In this document: one piece after another, positions 8,901 to 16,061 of the stretch
Position numbering within the stretch: position 1 is the first letter of the stretch
Layout: each line of letters starts with the position of its first letter
DNA from: an uncultured Croceitalea sp.
GTDB lineage: Bacteria; Bacteroidota; Bacteroidia; Flavobacteriales; Flavobacteriaceae
Length of the DNA: 43,135 bases
Assembly: GCA_937926215.1 (NCBI GenBank)
Contig: CALEYA010000008.1
Span: forward strand, 1 to 43,135
Reading direction: 5' to 3'
Made by a program: the position numbers and the translations under genes
The notes under the pieces: generated by a model
What the model was told of the DNA's origin: nothing
What the model saw: only the letters and a program-made list of their open reading frames with translations
Database searches by the model: none

Positions 8901-9666
8901 TGACGATGAGAACCCGTTGGAACTGGATTTCAATAGGGTTAAGATCAGAACGCTTAAGTTCTCCCCCTCACTGGTGTGGCGTGGACAGTTGGGGTCCAAG
9001 TTCCAAGTAGGTGCCTCCTACGAAAATTACGACGTGCAAGAGACCGAGGGCAGATTTGTTGAAGGCCTTTTTACCAATATGGATAGGGATACCCAACAGG
9101 ATTTCTTTGGAGCGGAAACGGAATACAGCTATTCCAATACGGATAACACCGCCTTCCCTACTATGGGAATGGCTTTTTCCCTAAGGGGAGGTTTTAAGAC
9201 AAACCTTAGTGAGACGGGGCGTACTTTTGGTTATCTGATTCCTAGTCTATCGGTTGACCATAGGTTAACACCAAACGGAAGATTGGTTTTCGCCACCAAA
9301 CTCAAAGGACATTTTAATATTGGCAACGATTTTGAATTTTACCAAGCGGCAGATATTGGTGCCAACAATGGGTTGCGGGGTTTTCGTTTTCAACGTTTTA
9401 TAGGGAAAACGGCCTTTTATCAAAATACGGATATAAGGTTCAGTTTTAGAAAGCAAAAAACCGGATTGTTGCCGGTTACCCCAGGAATTTTTGGTGGGTT
9501 TGACTATGGCCGGGTTTGGTTGCCCAATGAGGATTCCAATATTTGGCACAATTCTTATGGCGGTGGGTTGTTTGTTAACGGCTCCGATGTGATATCCGCT
9601 AATCTAGGCATTTTTAACAGCACCGATGGAATACGGTTTGCGTTTGGTGTAGGTTTTGGGTTTTAA
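5959..9666 (+). CDS. Lipoprotein fusion: metallophosphoesterase, kinase-like middle region, TamA/BamA-type outer-membrane barrel
   Basis: A 1235-residue protein with a lipoprotein signal (MKKIYLLLSVLLVGAC, Cys16). Residues 40-305 are a calcineurin-like phosphoesterase: LIGDAG (Asp47), FLGDNIYP (Asp81), PGNHDW (Asn125, His126), VTHHP (His223, His224) and SGHEHS (His300, His302). Residues about 430-660 resemble a protein-kinase-like fold: a glycine-rich KGGGHQSKSLRL (443-454), FVMRALRK (462-469), FDMMIGDWDRHVDQW (600-614) like a Fam20/HipA catalytic loop, and PRDRDQAF (632-639) in the place of a DFG-like metal site. From about 890 to the end, alternating strands and a terminal FGVGFGF fit a 16-strand TamA/BamA-type barrel. 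Known relatives are annotated simply as metallophosphoesterase or BamA/TamA family. The kinase-like reading is my inference. Start ATG at 5959; 52 bases separate it from the divergent HD-PycTM gene. Confidence 0.8.
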   Translation: MKKIYLLLSVLLVGACATQKPKYENAFDGKSVEGNTALSHRFYLIGDAGVSPIGEMNPVLKAFKAKLDKAGANSTAIFLGDNIYPAGLPDKKDATIPHREAKSHLDAQLNTLANFKGKPVFIPGNHDWYAEGLIGLKRQEKYIEKALNSKEVFFPGNGCPIEEIDINDEVVVVTIDTEWFLTNWDKHPDINDNCEIKDREGFFLELEDVIKDNAKKTTILVTHHPMMSYGSHGGQYSYRKNIYPSNGKFPLPFLGSFINLLRKTTGASIADMQNKRYNTLINRLLTLAQYSEKVILTSGHEHSLQYIVEKNTPQIVSGSGAKKGATRLLNGSTFSTGQMGYAILDVYKDGSSKVDFFGVEGEKESLLYSTTVLEAPKKTVMREVPDSFPPYVEASVYTEEEVDKSGFFRTVWGERYRKYYATKVKAQTVTLDTLFGGLTPVRKGGGHQSKSLRLEHKDGRQFVMRALRKSAELYLQSLAFKEEYVVGEFEGTLTEAILTDFYTGAHPYAPFTIGELSDAVGIYHTNPKLYYIPKQKALGGFNQDFGDELYMIEEHVSEGHDINSFGKAKKIESTSNLMKKLRKDEEYKVDAALYARARLFDMMIGDWDRHVDQWRWAQFKDDAGRKIFRPIPRDRDQAFSIMGDGALMGFASKAIPPLRLFEGFKEEIRSVKGYNSSPLTFALDMALLSETTAETWLQQAKYIQDNLNEDVIDSAFANFPEEVRDETITGMKRVLLSRKSNLVETAKAYYAILSKYSVVTGTDKDDYFVVNTTGDGSLDVKVYRIKEGKKADLFFDKTYDPALTKEIWLYGLDDDDVFEVIGAAGKIKLRLVGGHNNDNYKISETAKGVHVYDFKDKKNTYAEAYSGRIHKIRDYDTNNFQFLKIKASNNQLLPSIGANPDDGFRIGFSNIYTFNGFRQNPFTQQHTLSGAYYFATNGFDLAYTGEFANVFENVNLELAAKFTSPNFSLNFFGFGNETENFDDENPLELDFNRVKIRTLKFSPSLVWRGQLGSKFQVGASYENYDVQETEGRFVEGLFTNMDRDTQQDFFGAETEYSYSNTDNTAFPTMGMAFSLRGGFKTNLSETGRTFGYLIPSLSVDHRLTPNGRLVFATKLKGHFNIGNDFEFYQAADIGANNGLRGFRFQRFIGKTAFYQNTDIRFSFRKQKTGLLPVTPGIFGGFDYGRVWLPNEDSNIWHNSYGGGLFVNGSDVISANLGIFNSTDGIRFAFGVGFGF

Positions 9667-9682
9667 GACTTGACCTTATTTT

Positions 9683-10540
9683 TTACTTAAGGGAATACCG
9701 GTATAAGTTTCTTCCTTTGGTCTTGGATTGCTCATCTGCGATGAGGAGTGTATCATTATCCAAAAAACAAACGGACTCTATTTGGGTTTCCAATTTTAAG
9801 TGGATGGTCTCAATAACACTTGTAGAAAAATCCTTGAAATCCACATCCCTTAAAAGATAAACATAGCCATAGCCAATAAGGGCAATGCTTTTCCCATCCG
9901 CGGTGATGTCCGCTCCGGTTACGGAACAGTTATCGGGATTGTTGCATAAATTGATTTCGCCAACGCGCGTTGCGTTATAGGTCCCGGGAACATCAGGAAT
10001 GCGATAAACAAGGGTTTTGCCTTGGTAAGGCTTGGAGCGGTCCTTAGTAAAGATATACAAATGTCCTTGGTAATGGAGAAATGCCTCGGCATCATAAAAC
10101 CGTTCCGCTTTTTTTGGCGGAAACCTCTTTTGTTCCGGGTATTGGAATTTGATTTTTTTAGCATCGATTTTATCGCCGCTTTCTGTTTGCGGATTAGGCA
10201 ATTTATAGATGACCAGGTCCTTTCTGTAATTGTCATTGTTTCCAAAATCGCCAATGTAAAGATTTCCTGTTTTATCTCTTGCCAAATCTTCCCAATCCTT
10301 GTTATCGGCATTTTTCACCTTAAAATCCTTAACCAACTTCCCTTGCATGTTTACTTGATAGATATGGTCTTTGTTACCGTTATCCTCAATTACCCAAAGT
10401 TGGTCATCATAACATGCTAGGCCAGAAACCTCGCTTAGACTGTTTGGAAAACTTCCCAAGTAGTCTAGATCCCCATACCATGGCTTTTGGGCGCAGGCCT
10501 GTACAATCAAAAATGCACATATGAGGAAATGTTTATTCAA
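9683..10540 (-). CDS. Beta-propeller lipoprotein of unknown function
   Basis: A 285-residue exported protein. The best start is a TTG at 10540 that overlaps the upstream stop codon (8-base overlap) and gives a compact lipoprotein signal, NKHFLICAFLIVQAC, with the lipidated Cys at residue 16. No ATG is available in this region, and longer forms from upstream alternative codons would place the signal peptide inside the protein. The mature part contains repeated blade-like units (SGLACYDDQLWVIEDNG, DKTGNLYIGDFGNND, HYQGHLYIFTKDRS, TADGKSIALIGYGYVYLL, FLDNDTLLIADEQS), which suggests a six-bladed propeller similar to SdiA-regulated or phytase-like proteins. No catalytic residues can be assigned. 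It is the last gene of the operon that begins with the two VCBS lipoproteins. Confidence 0.7.
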   Translation of the reverse strand: MNKHFLICAFLIVQACAQKPWYGDLDYLGSFPNSLSEVSGLACYDDQLWVIEDNGNKDHIYQVNMQGKLVKDFKVKNADNKDWEDLARDKTGNLYIGDFGNNDNYRKDLVIYKLPNPQTESGDKIDAKKIKFQYPEQKRFPPKKAERFYDAEAFLHYQGHLYIFTKDRSKPYQGKTLVYRIPDVPGTYNATRVGEINLCNNPDNCSVTGADITADGKSIALIGYGYVYLLRDVDFKDFSTSVIETIHLKLETQIESVCFLDNDTLLIADEQSKTKGRNLYRYSLK

Positions 10541-11438
10541 TGCCTTGTTCTTTAAGAGGTAAGAAAATTTCGGCTTTCCAACTGAGCTCGTTCCCACCTT
10601 GATTTGGGTTGTGATAAAAATATTCAATCGGTTTAGATATAACCGTTATATTTTCTTTATTGGCATAATCCAATAGTCTGTACCAAGCCCTGTCTGACGT
10701 GATATAGTTACCATAGTACGTTGCCTTTATCGCAGGTATTGCCTTGTTCTTTTTGTACTTGATTTCCTTGTGCTTTGGAAGGCTATCGTTATAAACAATG
10801 GGAAAGCAGAAATTGTAGGTAACACTATCCGCTACCTGATTCCATTCTGTGACCTGGAGAAACGGAATCCCACTTTGTTTAATATTATTCTCCTTAAGAA
10901 AACCAATTATATAGGGAAAATCTTTTATCATTCCTAAGGCCTTTTCTTCTTGTTTGGTTTTAACCGTAACATAGGCGTAATAGGAAGCTTCTATACTGTC
11001 TTTGCCCACTATACCTACCTTAAATTTGTTTATATGCTCATTTAAAGCTTTCATGAATTCCCTCACGGTCCTTCTTGACCTTTTTTCAAAATCAGTATCG
11101 GAAAACGGAACTTTAATTTTATTGCTAAAACTATGATTTATGTCCGTTACATTTACCTGCACCCTGGAAGTCGAATCCGTCAATGGTTGTATATTCCATT
11201 CATAACGATGAATAGAATCGCTAAAGCTCATCTCTTGGGTTAGTTGATATATGGAACCATTTTGTTCTGTCTTATCAATGGTTCCCGCCTTAAGATCCCA
11301 TTGTTTGAGCATCTGATTTATGGCGCCGGGAAAAGTATTGGCCTTAAAACGTATGGTATAATCGTAGGATTTTAGAAACAAGTACCATATCAATCCAATT
11401 AGTAAGATGCCAAGTACCGTATAGCCAAGTTTTTTCAT
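10533..11438 (-). CDS. Membrane-anchored SRPBCC-like plus GyrI-like (effector-binding) domain protein
   Basis: A 301-residue protein with one N-terminal transmembrane helix (about 5-23) followed by a periplasmic or surface-facing body. Residues about 25-135 look like an SRPBCC (START/polyketide-cyclase-like) region, with FKANTFPGAINQMLKQWD and a later string of beta strands. Residues about 150-296 resemble the GyrI-like ligand-binding domain also found in AraC/MerR-type regulators (KATYYGNYITSDRAWYRLLDY, then a SWKAEIFLPL end). No DNA-binding domain is present, so the ligand domain is used here outside transcription control; what it binds is unknown. ATG at 11438 lies 13 bases after the haloperoxidase stop, and its TAA overlaps the start of the propeller gene. 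Confidence 0.7.
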   Translation of the reverse strand: MKKLGYTVLGILLIGLIWYLFLKSYDYTIRFKANTFPGAINQMLKQWDLKAGTIDKTEQNGSIYQLTQEMSFSDSIHRYEWNIQPLTDSTSRVQVNVTDINHSFSNKIKVPFSDTDFEKRSRRTVREFMKALNEHINKFKVGIVGKDSIEASYYAYVTVKTKQEEKALGMIKDFPYIIGFLKENNIKQSGIPFLQVTEWNQVADSVTYNFCFPIVYNDSLPKHKEIKYKKNKAIPAIKATYYGNYITSDRAWYRLLDYANKENITVISKPIEYFYHNPNQGGNELSWKAEIFLPLKEQGIE

Positions 11439-11451
11439 AGGAAGTCCTGGA

Positions 11452-12819
11452 TTAATTACTTAATTCAACTTCTTTCTCGACCGTCATTTTTAGGTTGTCC
11501 ACCACAAAGGCTCCCAGTTTTCTACCCTGCCCCACGCCTATCTCAACAGCAGCCCGGTAATGGATGCCGCCGTACATTCTGCTTATTGCGGCTTCATCGG
11601 CAGCTTCGGTAAAAGAATTAAAGGATCTTATTGGAAGATCATAGGCAACCTCTGTATCATCATCAAAGGCAAAGTCATCCCCAAAAATACTTGTTAATGC
11701 TGTTGCCGCGGCACCTGAAACTACGCTATGGCCACTTGTATATTCTGGAAAAGGCGGGGTTTGTAATACGGGTTCCCAGCTATCATCAATATGGGAATTG
11801 ATCAATGTTTCCGGTCTAATGAGGTTACTGCGGTATTTTTCGTCCCAACAGCTTATAAAAGCATCGACAATTGCAATGGATGTTTTGGTATAGGCATAGA
11901 CGGTTTTTGCCAAATCCGAATTTGTCTTTCTGGAAGCAATTTTTGAGATGCCTATCCAGTGCGCCCCAGGGGTAATTTTTTTGGTAGCGAACATTAAATG
12001 TCCCCTAGTTACGGAAACGTAGGGATTACAGTCCCAAAATTGTGCGATGGCAACTTCCTCTGAAGTATCCCCTTTTGCCGTAATCTCTTCACTGATGGTA
12101 TACACTTCTAAAAGCTCCTTGTAAAAATCCGAATCCTTTTCCATGGAGAAGGCTGGAGGGGGAGTTGGTTTGAATTGAGCGGCAGAATCGATTACAAAGG
12201 GGCGTATTTTATTCCAGTGGGGTTCAATGCCACTCATATAAGCCGGTGGTGTAGGTTGCCAACGAGAAGGGTCGTCGGAATCCACGGAAAACTTGGGCAT
12301 TGTCCGCGTTTGTTTATAGTTGTCTTTGTCCATCCAAGCGCTTATATGTTCGGCTACTTTTAACCCATATTCTTTGGAGGTCATGAACTCTTTTGGGTTC
12401 TGCGTTTCCCACATCGTGTATAGGCTATCCCTATAAGTCGCAATCCTATCTTCGGAAAATATTAGCTGTTTGCTCAAATCAATATGGGCAATAAGTGCAG
12501 CTAGTCCATAATTGGTTTCCTCTGGTTTTTCTGGAAGAGGTATTGCGGTCAATTCCTTTAGTTGTCCCGCTAGGGAACTATACCCCCCATCCTTTTGGGC
12601 CAGGATTTCATAGGCCGCTATATTTGGATAAGCGTATATCCTACTGGCCACTGGAGGCGAGAAAATATCATGGATCATTACTTCTGTAACCTTGTCCACA
12701 GCGCTGTGGTACATTTCCGGGGAAATGGTAATTGGGGTGGTTTTAGTACTGCAGGATACAATGGTAAAAATACCCATTACCAATACTAGTAGTGTCGTTT
12801 TTCTAATTTGTGCTTTCAT
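11452..12819 (-). CDS. Vanadium-dependent haloperoxidase/PAP2-type lipoprotein
   Basis: A 455-residue lipoprotein (signal ending IFTIVSC, Cys23) of the vanadium haloperoxidase/type-2 phosphatidic acid phosphatase superfamily. The vanadate- or phosphate-binding set is intact: Lys328 and Arg335 in KYRSNLIRP (spacing +7), Ser362-Gly-His364 in PEYTSGHSV, and Arg414 with His420 in SRMYGGIHYR (spacing +6). These spacings equal those of vanadium chloroperoxidase. Family members oxidise halides with peroxide or hydrolyse phosphate esters; sequence alone does not separate the two. The start ATG overlaps the stop of the VCBS gene upstream (ATGA), so the two are translationally coupled. Export to the envelope next to VCBS lipoproteins suggests a surface or periplasmic oxidation or dephosphorylation step. 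Confidence 0.85.
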   Translation of the reverse strand: MKAQIRKTTLLVLVMGIFTIVSCSTKTTPITISPEMYHSAVDKVTEVMIHDIFSPPVASRIYAYPNIAAYEILAQKDGGYSSLAGQLKELTAIPLPEKPEETNYGLAALIAHIDLSKQLIFSEDRIATYRDSLYTMWETQNPKEFMTSKEYGLKVAEHISAWMDKDNYKQTRTMPKFSVDSDDPSRWQPTPPAYMSGIEPHWNKIRPFVIDSAAQFKPTPPPAFSMEKDSDFYKELLEVYTISEEITAKGDTSEEVAIAQFWDCNPYVSVTRGHLMFATKKITPGAHWIGISKIASRKTNSDLAKTVYAYTKTSIAIVDAFISCWDEKYRSNLIRPETLINSHIDDSWEPVLQTPPFPEYTSGHSVVSGAAATALTSIFGDDFAFDDDTEVAYDLPIRSFNSFTEAADEAAISRMYGGIHYRAAVEIGVGQGRKLGAFVVDNLKMTVEKEVELSN

Positions 12820-15800
12820 CGCTTTTCAATTTCATAAACTTGGACTTTTTCATTATTAAAAGTCGCTAATAAATATTCCTGATCATTAAGGTTGATAATG
12901 TTTAGATGCCTTATCGATTTATTGGTTAAATCCAAGCCTAAGGCGTTGCCCAAAATTAGGTCATTTTCATTTTTTAGCAATGCGCCCGGGAACGAGTCAA
13001 ATCTTCCATGATATGGTTTAACGCCAAAATAATTTCCACCTATCAAAACTTCAGGCTTGCTGTCCTGGTCAAAATCGTGCAAAAGGAATGCCATTAATGG
13101 CGAAACCTGCAATTCTTGTGCAAAAGGTTGAAAACTAAAAGTTCCGTTTTCATTTTTTAGATAACCGGATTCTAGCACATTGACTTCCAGAATTCTTGAA
13201 TCTGCCAGCTTTTCTTCATCAAAAATATCTTCCAATTTTTTTCCTGCGAAACTTTTATAAGTATTGAATTCTTTACGCAAGTAAATCAATTGGGCGGATA
13301 AATCGTCCAACCCTGCTAAAGTGTAATAATGCTCGCCTTTGGCCAAGGCGACAATAGTTTCGGTTTGTCCATTACTATCAAGGTCTCCGTAAATTAATTT
13401 TAGTGGCTTCTCCTTGGATGCCGTAAATTTTGAATTAAGGCCCCAATTGCCCAGCAAATAATCGGTATCCCCATCGGCATCGATATCAAAAGGCTGTATG
13501 GCTTGCCATAAACCGGATAGTTTATCGTTTGTGGCCGAAGTCTTTACAAGAGTGCCATTTTGATTTATCAGGAATATGGGAACCATCCATTCTCCAACTA
13601 GGATCAGATCGGTTTCGCCATCTGAATTAAAATCGTCCCAAACAGCATCGGTAACCATCCCCTCATTGAACGTTTTCAAAATGGTAAACGCCCCATTTTC
13701 ATTCTGTAGAAGATAGGAATTGGCAGGTTGACCAAATTTACCGGTAACGGTATGCCCGCCAACAAATACATCTAAATCCCCGTCTTCATCAAAATCAAAA
13801 GGTCTGATAACGGAGGCATTCTCAAAGTAATCGGGCAGGCCCGATTTTACAAAGGTAGTATCGCTATTTACAAAATAACTGTCCGTCAACGCTTTTGCTT
13901 TGCCAGAGAAATGGGCACCCCCGGAACCGATAATCAAATCATTTTTAGCGTCATTGTTAAAATCCAATATGGTGGCGGAAATTTCTTCCTTAATGGAGTC
14001 GTTGTAGATGGCATTGAACTTTTTTGGAACAAATAAGGAATCTTTGTTCAAATAGACCTGGGAAGGGTTGAATTTGGAACCACCAAAGAAGATATCTTTG
14101 GTCCCATCCCCGTTTAAGTCGCCTACCGCAACAGCGGGCCCTCTATCGGATGCTTGATAGGGCATCAGTTTTTCCCTTATAAAGTCGGTATAATTATCTT
14201 CAATGTGTTCAAAATCAATTCCAAGGTTATTCGCGGTTTTTTTAAATAGTTTTTTACGTTTTGGTTTTAAAGAACTAAAATCAAAGGGTTGTGCGTTTTC
14301 CGGGGCGATAGTGAGGGTCTGGTTTACCTTAACATCTTTAATGACTTGATAGGTTTTGTTTGGCCACACTATTTTTATGGAATCTACCTTAGTGGCCGCT
14401 CCGTACCCAAAATGTATCATGGGTTCTGAGGACGCTTGGAAACCTCTAGTGATAAAAAGTTCCCGGTATTGCAATTTGCCTTTATGGTAAGCGAAAGCCT
14501 TTGTTCCAATGCCAAAGGGATTTTTACCCAAGTAGTTAAATTTCAATTTTAAATAGCTGGCTTTATCATCCGTTTTATTTTTATAAAGTGTTGCGGGACG
14601 GTTGATGTTGTTGGTTACCAAATCCAAATCGCCATCATTGTCAAAGTCTGCATAAGCCGTGGCCCCGGAGATAAGTGAATCCTTGGTTATCCAATCATTG
14701 GATTTATTTTCGAATTTTAGGCCATTACCTCCCTTAAACAAATAATTGCTTGCAGCGCCGGAGGGCATTAGCTCTAGGGCTTTTTGATCTACCAAGTTGG
14801 TGTTGTCCAGTTTTTTTTTGATTTGATCGTTGGAAGTAAACCTTACAAAGTCCAAGTCGTTTGGGCGCCTGACTATACCATTGGAAATAAAGATATCCTG
14901 CTCGCCGTCTTGGTCATAATCCGAAAAAAGGGCACTCCAACTCCAATCCGTTGCCGCCACACCACTTAAAAGAGCGGTTTCCATAAATTCCCCGTTTGGC
15001 TGATTGATATAAAGCATGTTTCTGGTGAACTGGTAATGATAACCATAGCGTTCTATCCTTAGCTTTTGTACTTGGATATTATCATCACCATCCGATGATT
15101 TTAGGGTAACCTCGTCCTCTGGAAGCATGTCCAGTGAAATTAAGTCTGGATAACCATCGTGATTAATATCGGCAACATCGTTGCCCATGGAGAAACGGCT
15201 TGTATGCCCAAAATACTGCTTTAAACTCTCTGTAAAAGTACCATCGCCATTGTTTAGGTAGTAGTAGTCATCCTCATGAAAATCATTGCCCACATAAATA
15301 TCCGGATATCCATCTTGGTTGAAGTCCGATACGGCAACGCCCAACCCATAGCCGTTGATTCCGCCATAAATTCCGGCAGTTTCACTTACATTGGTAAACC
15401 GGTCACCGTCATTTCGTAATAGTTTATCCCCGGTTTGGTAATTTCTAGTGTATCGCAAATCCGCTTTGCCAAAGGACTCTTGGGTATGCACGGCGTGATT
15501 AAGTAAATAGAGATCCAGATCACCATCTAAATCATAGTCCAAGAATGCCGCCGATGAACTGTAGGAGTCAAAATCAAGGCCATATTTTTCCGCACTTTCA
15601 ACAAAGGTAGCATCCCCATTATTGATATAAAGCTCGTTGTACCCATTAAAACCATTAATGCCAACCACGGCACAGACGTAAATGTCCAATAGGCCATCAC
15701 CGTTTACGTCTCCCATGATAGCTCCCGTATTCCAGGTGCTGTTTCCCTCTATTCCGGCATTTTTAGAAATATCTTCGAACTGTAAATTCCCTTTGTTTAG

Positions 15801-16061
15801 GTACAATTTGTTCTTTACTTGGTTTCCTGAAAAGAAAATATCGACGAGACCGTCATTATTGATATCACCAACCGCAACTCCCCCGCCATTATAAAAATAG
15901 AGGTAGTCCAGAATGTTTAGTTCGTTGCTTTCCTGTAAAGTATTTGAAAATGTTATTCCGGTTTCTGAGGAAGGGGGGTTCATAAAAAGGCTTCCTTCTT
16001 TAGAGCCACAACCAAAACACAAAAAAAGTAAAATAACGCTTGTCCAAAATTTCATTGCCAT
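12816..16061 (-). CDS. Giant VCBS/FG-GAP repeat lipoprotein with ASPIC/UnbV domain (paralogue 1)
   Basis: A 1081-residue surface lipoprotein (signal ending LCFGC, Cys18). It consists of many FG-GAP/VCBS units with calcium-type Asp-rich loops (GVAVGDINNDGLVDIFF, AFLDYDLDGDLDLYL, YADFDNDGDLDLVTNN), predicted to fold into beta propellers. An ASPIC/UnbV domain lies at about 500-580 (FGIGTKAFAYHKG, RGFQASSEPMIHFGYG, VDSIKIVWPN), and a second propeller series fills the C-terminal half. Members are also called CRTAC1-like. The function is not established; surface binding or adhesion is likely. It overlaps the upstream paralogue by one base (TAATG) and the haloperoxidase by four. ATG codons at 16061 and 16055 are both possible starts. 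Confidence 0.85.
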   Translation of the reverse strand: MAMKFWTSVILLFLCFGCGSKEGSLFMNPPSSETGITFSNTLQESNELNILDYLYFYNGGGVAVGDINNDGLVDIFFSGNQVKNKLYLNKGNLQFEDISKNAGIEGNSTWNTGAIMGDVNGDGLLDIYVCAVVGINGFNGYNELYINNGDATFVESAEKYGLDFDSYSSSAAFLDYDLDGDLDLYLLNHAVHTQESFGKADLRYTRNYQTGDKLLRNDGDRFTNVSETAGIYGGINGYGLGVAVSDFNQDGYPDIYVGNDFHEDDYYYLNNGDGTFTESLKQYFGHTSRFSMGNDVADINHDGYPDLISLDMLPEDEVTLKSSDGDDNIQVQKLRIERYGYHYQFTRNMLYINQPNGEFMETALLSGVAATDWSWSALFSDYDQDGEQDIFISNGIVRRPNDLDFVRFTSNDQIKKKLDNTNLVDQKALELMPSGAASNYLFKGGNGLKFENKSNDWITKDSLISGATAYADFDNDGDLDLVTNNINRPATLYKNKTDDKASYLKLKFNYLGKNPFGIGTKAFAYHKGKLQYRELFITRGFQASSEPMIHFGYGAATKVDSIKIVWPNKTYQVIKDVKVNQTLTIAPENAQPFDFSSLKPKRKKLFKKTANNLGIDFEHIEDNYTDFIREKLMPYQASDRGPAVAVGDLNGDGTKDIFFGGSKFNPSQVYLNKDSLFVPKKFNAIYNDSIKEEISATILDFNNDAKNDLIIGSGGAHFSGKAKALTDSYFVNSDTTFVKSGLPDYFENASVIRPFDFDEDGDLDVFVGGHTVTGKFGQPANSYLLQNENGAFTILKTFNEGMVTDAVWDDFNSDGETDLILVGEWMVPIFLINQNGTLVKTSATNDKLSGLWQAIQPFDIDADGDTDYLLGNWGLNSKFTASKEKPLKLIYGDLDSNGQTETIVALAKGEHYYTLAGLDDLSAQLIYLRKEFNTYKSFAGKKLEDIFDEEKLADSRILEVNVLESGYLKNENGTFSFQPFAQELQVSPLMAFLLHDFDQDSKPEVLIGGNYFGVKPYHGRFDSFPGALLKNENDLILGNALGLDLTNKSIRHLNIINLNDQEYLLATFNNEKVQVYEIEKR

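Noticed and set aside
10541-10627. Extended N-terminus of the propeller lipoprotein
   Set aside because: It lies within the 3' end of the upstream gene and would bury the lipoprotein signal inside the chain.
15682-15894. Open frames antisense to the VCBS genes and similar short frames inside other large genes
   Set aside because: They lack protein-family features, signals or spacing and are explained by the codon bias of the gene on the opposite strand.
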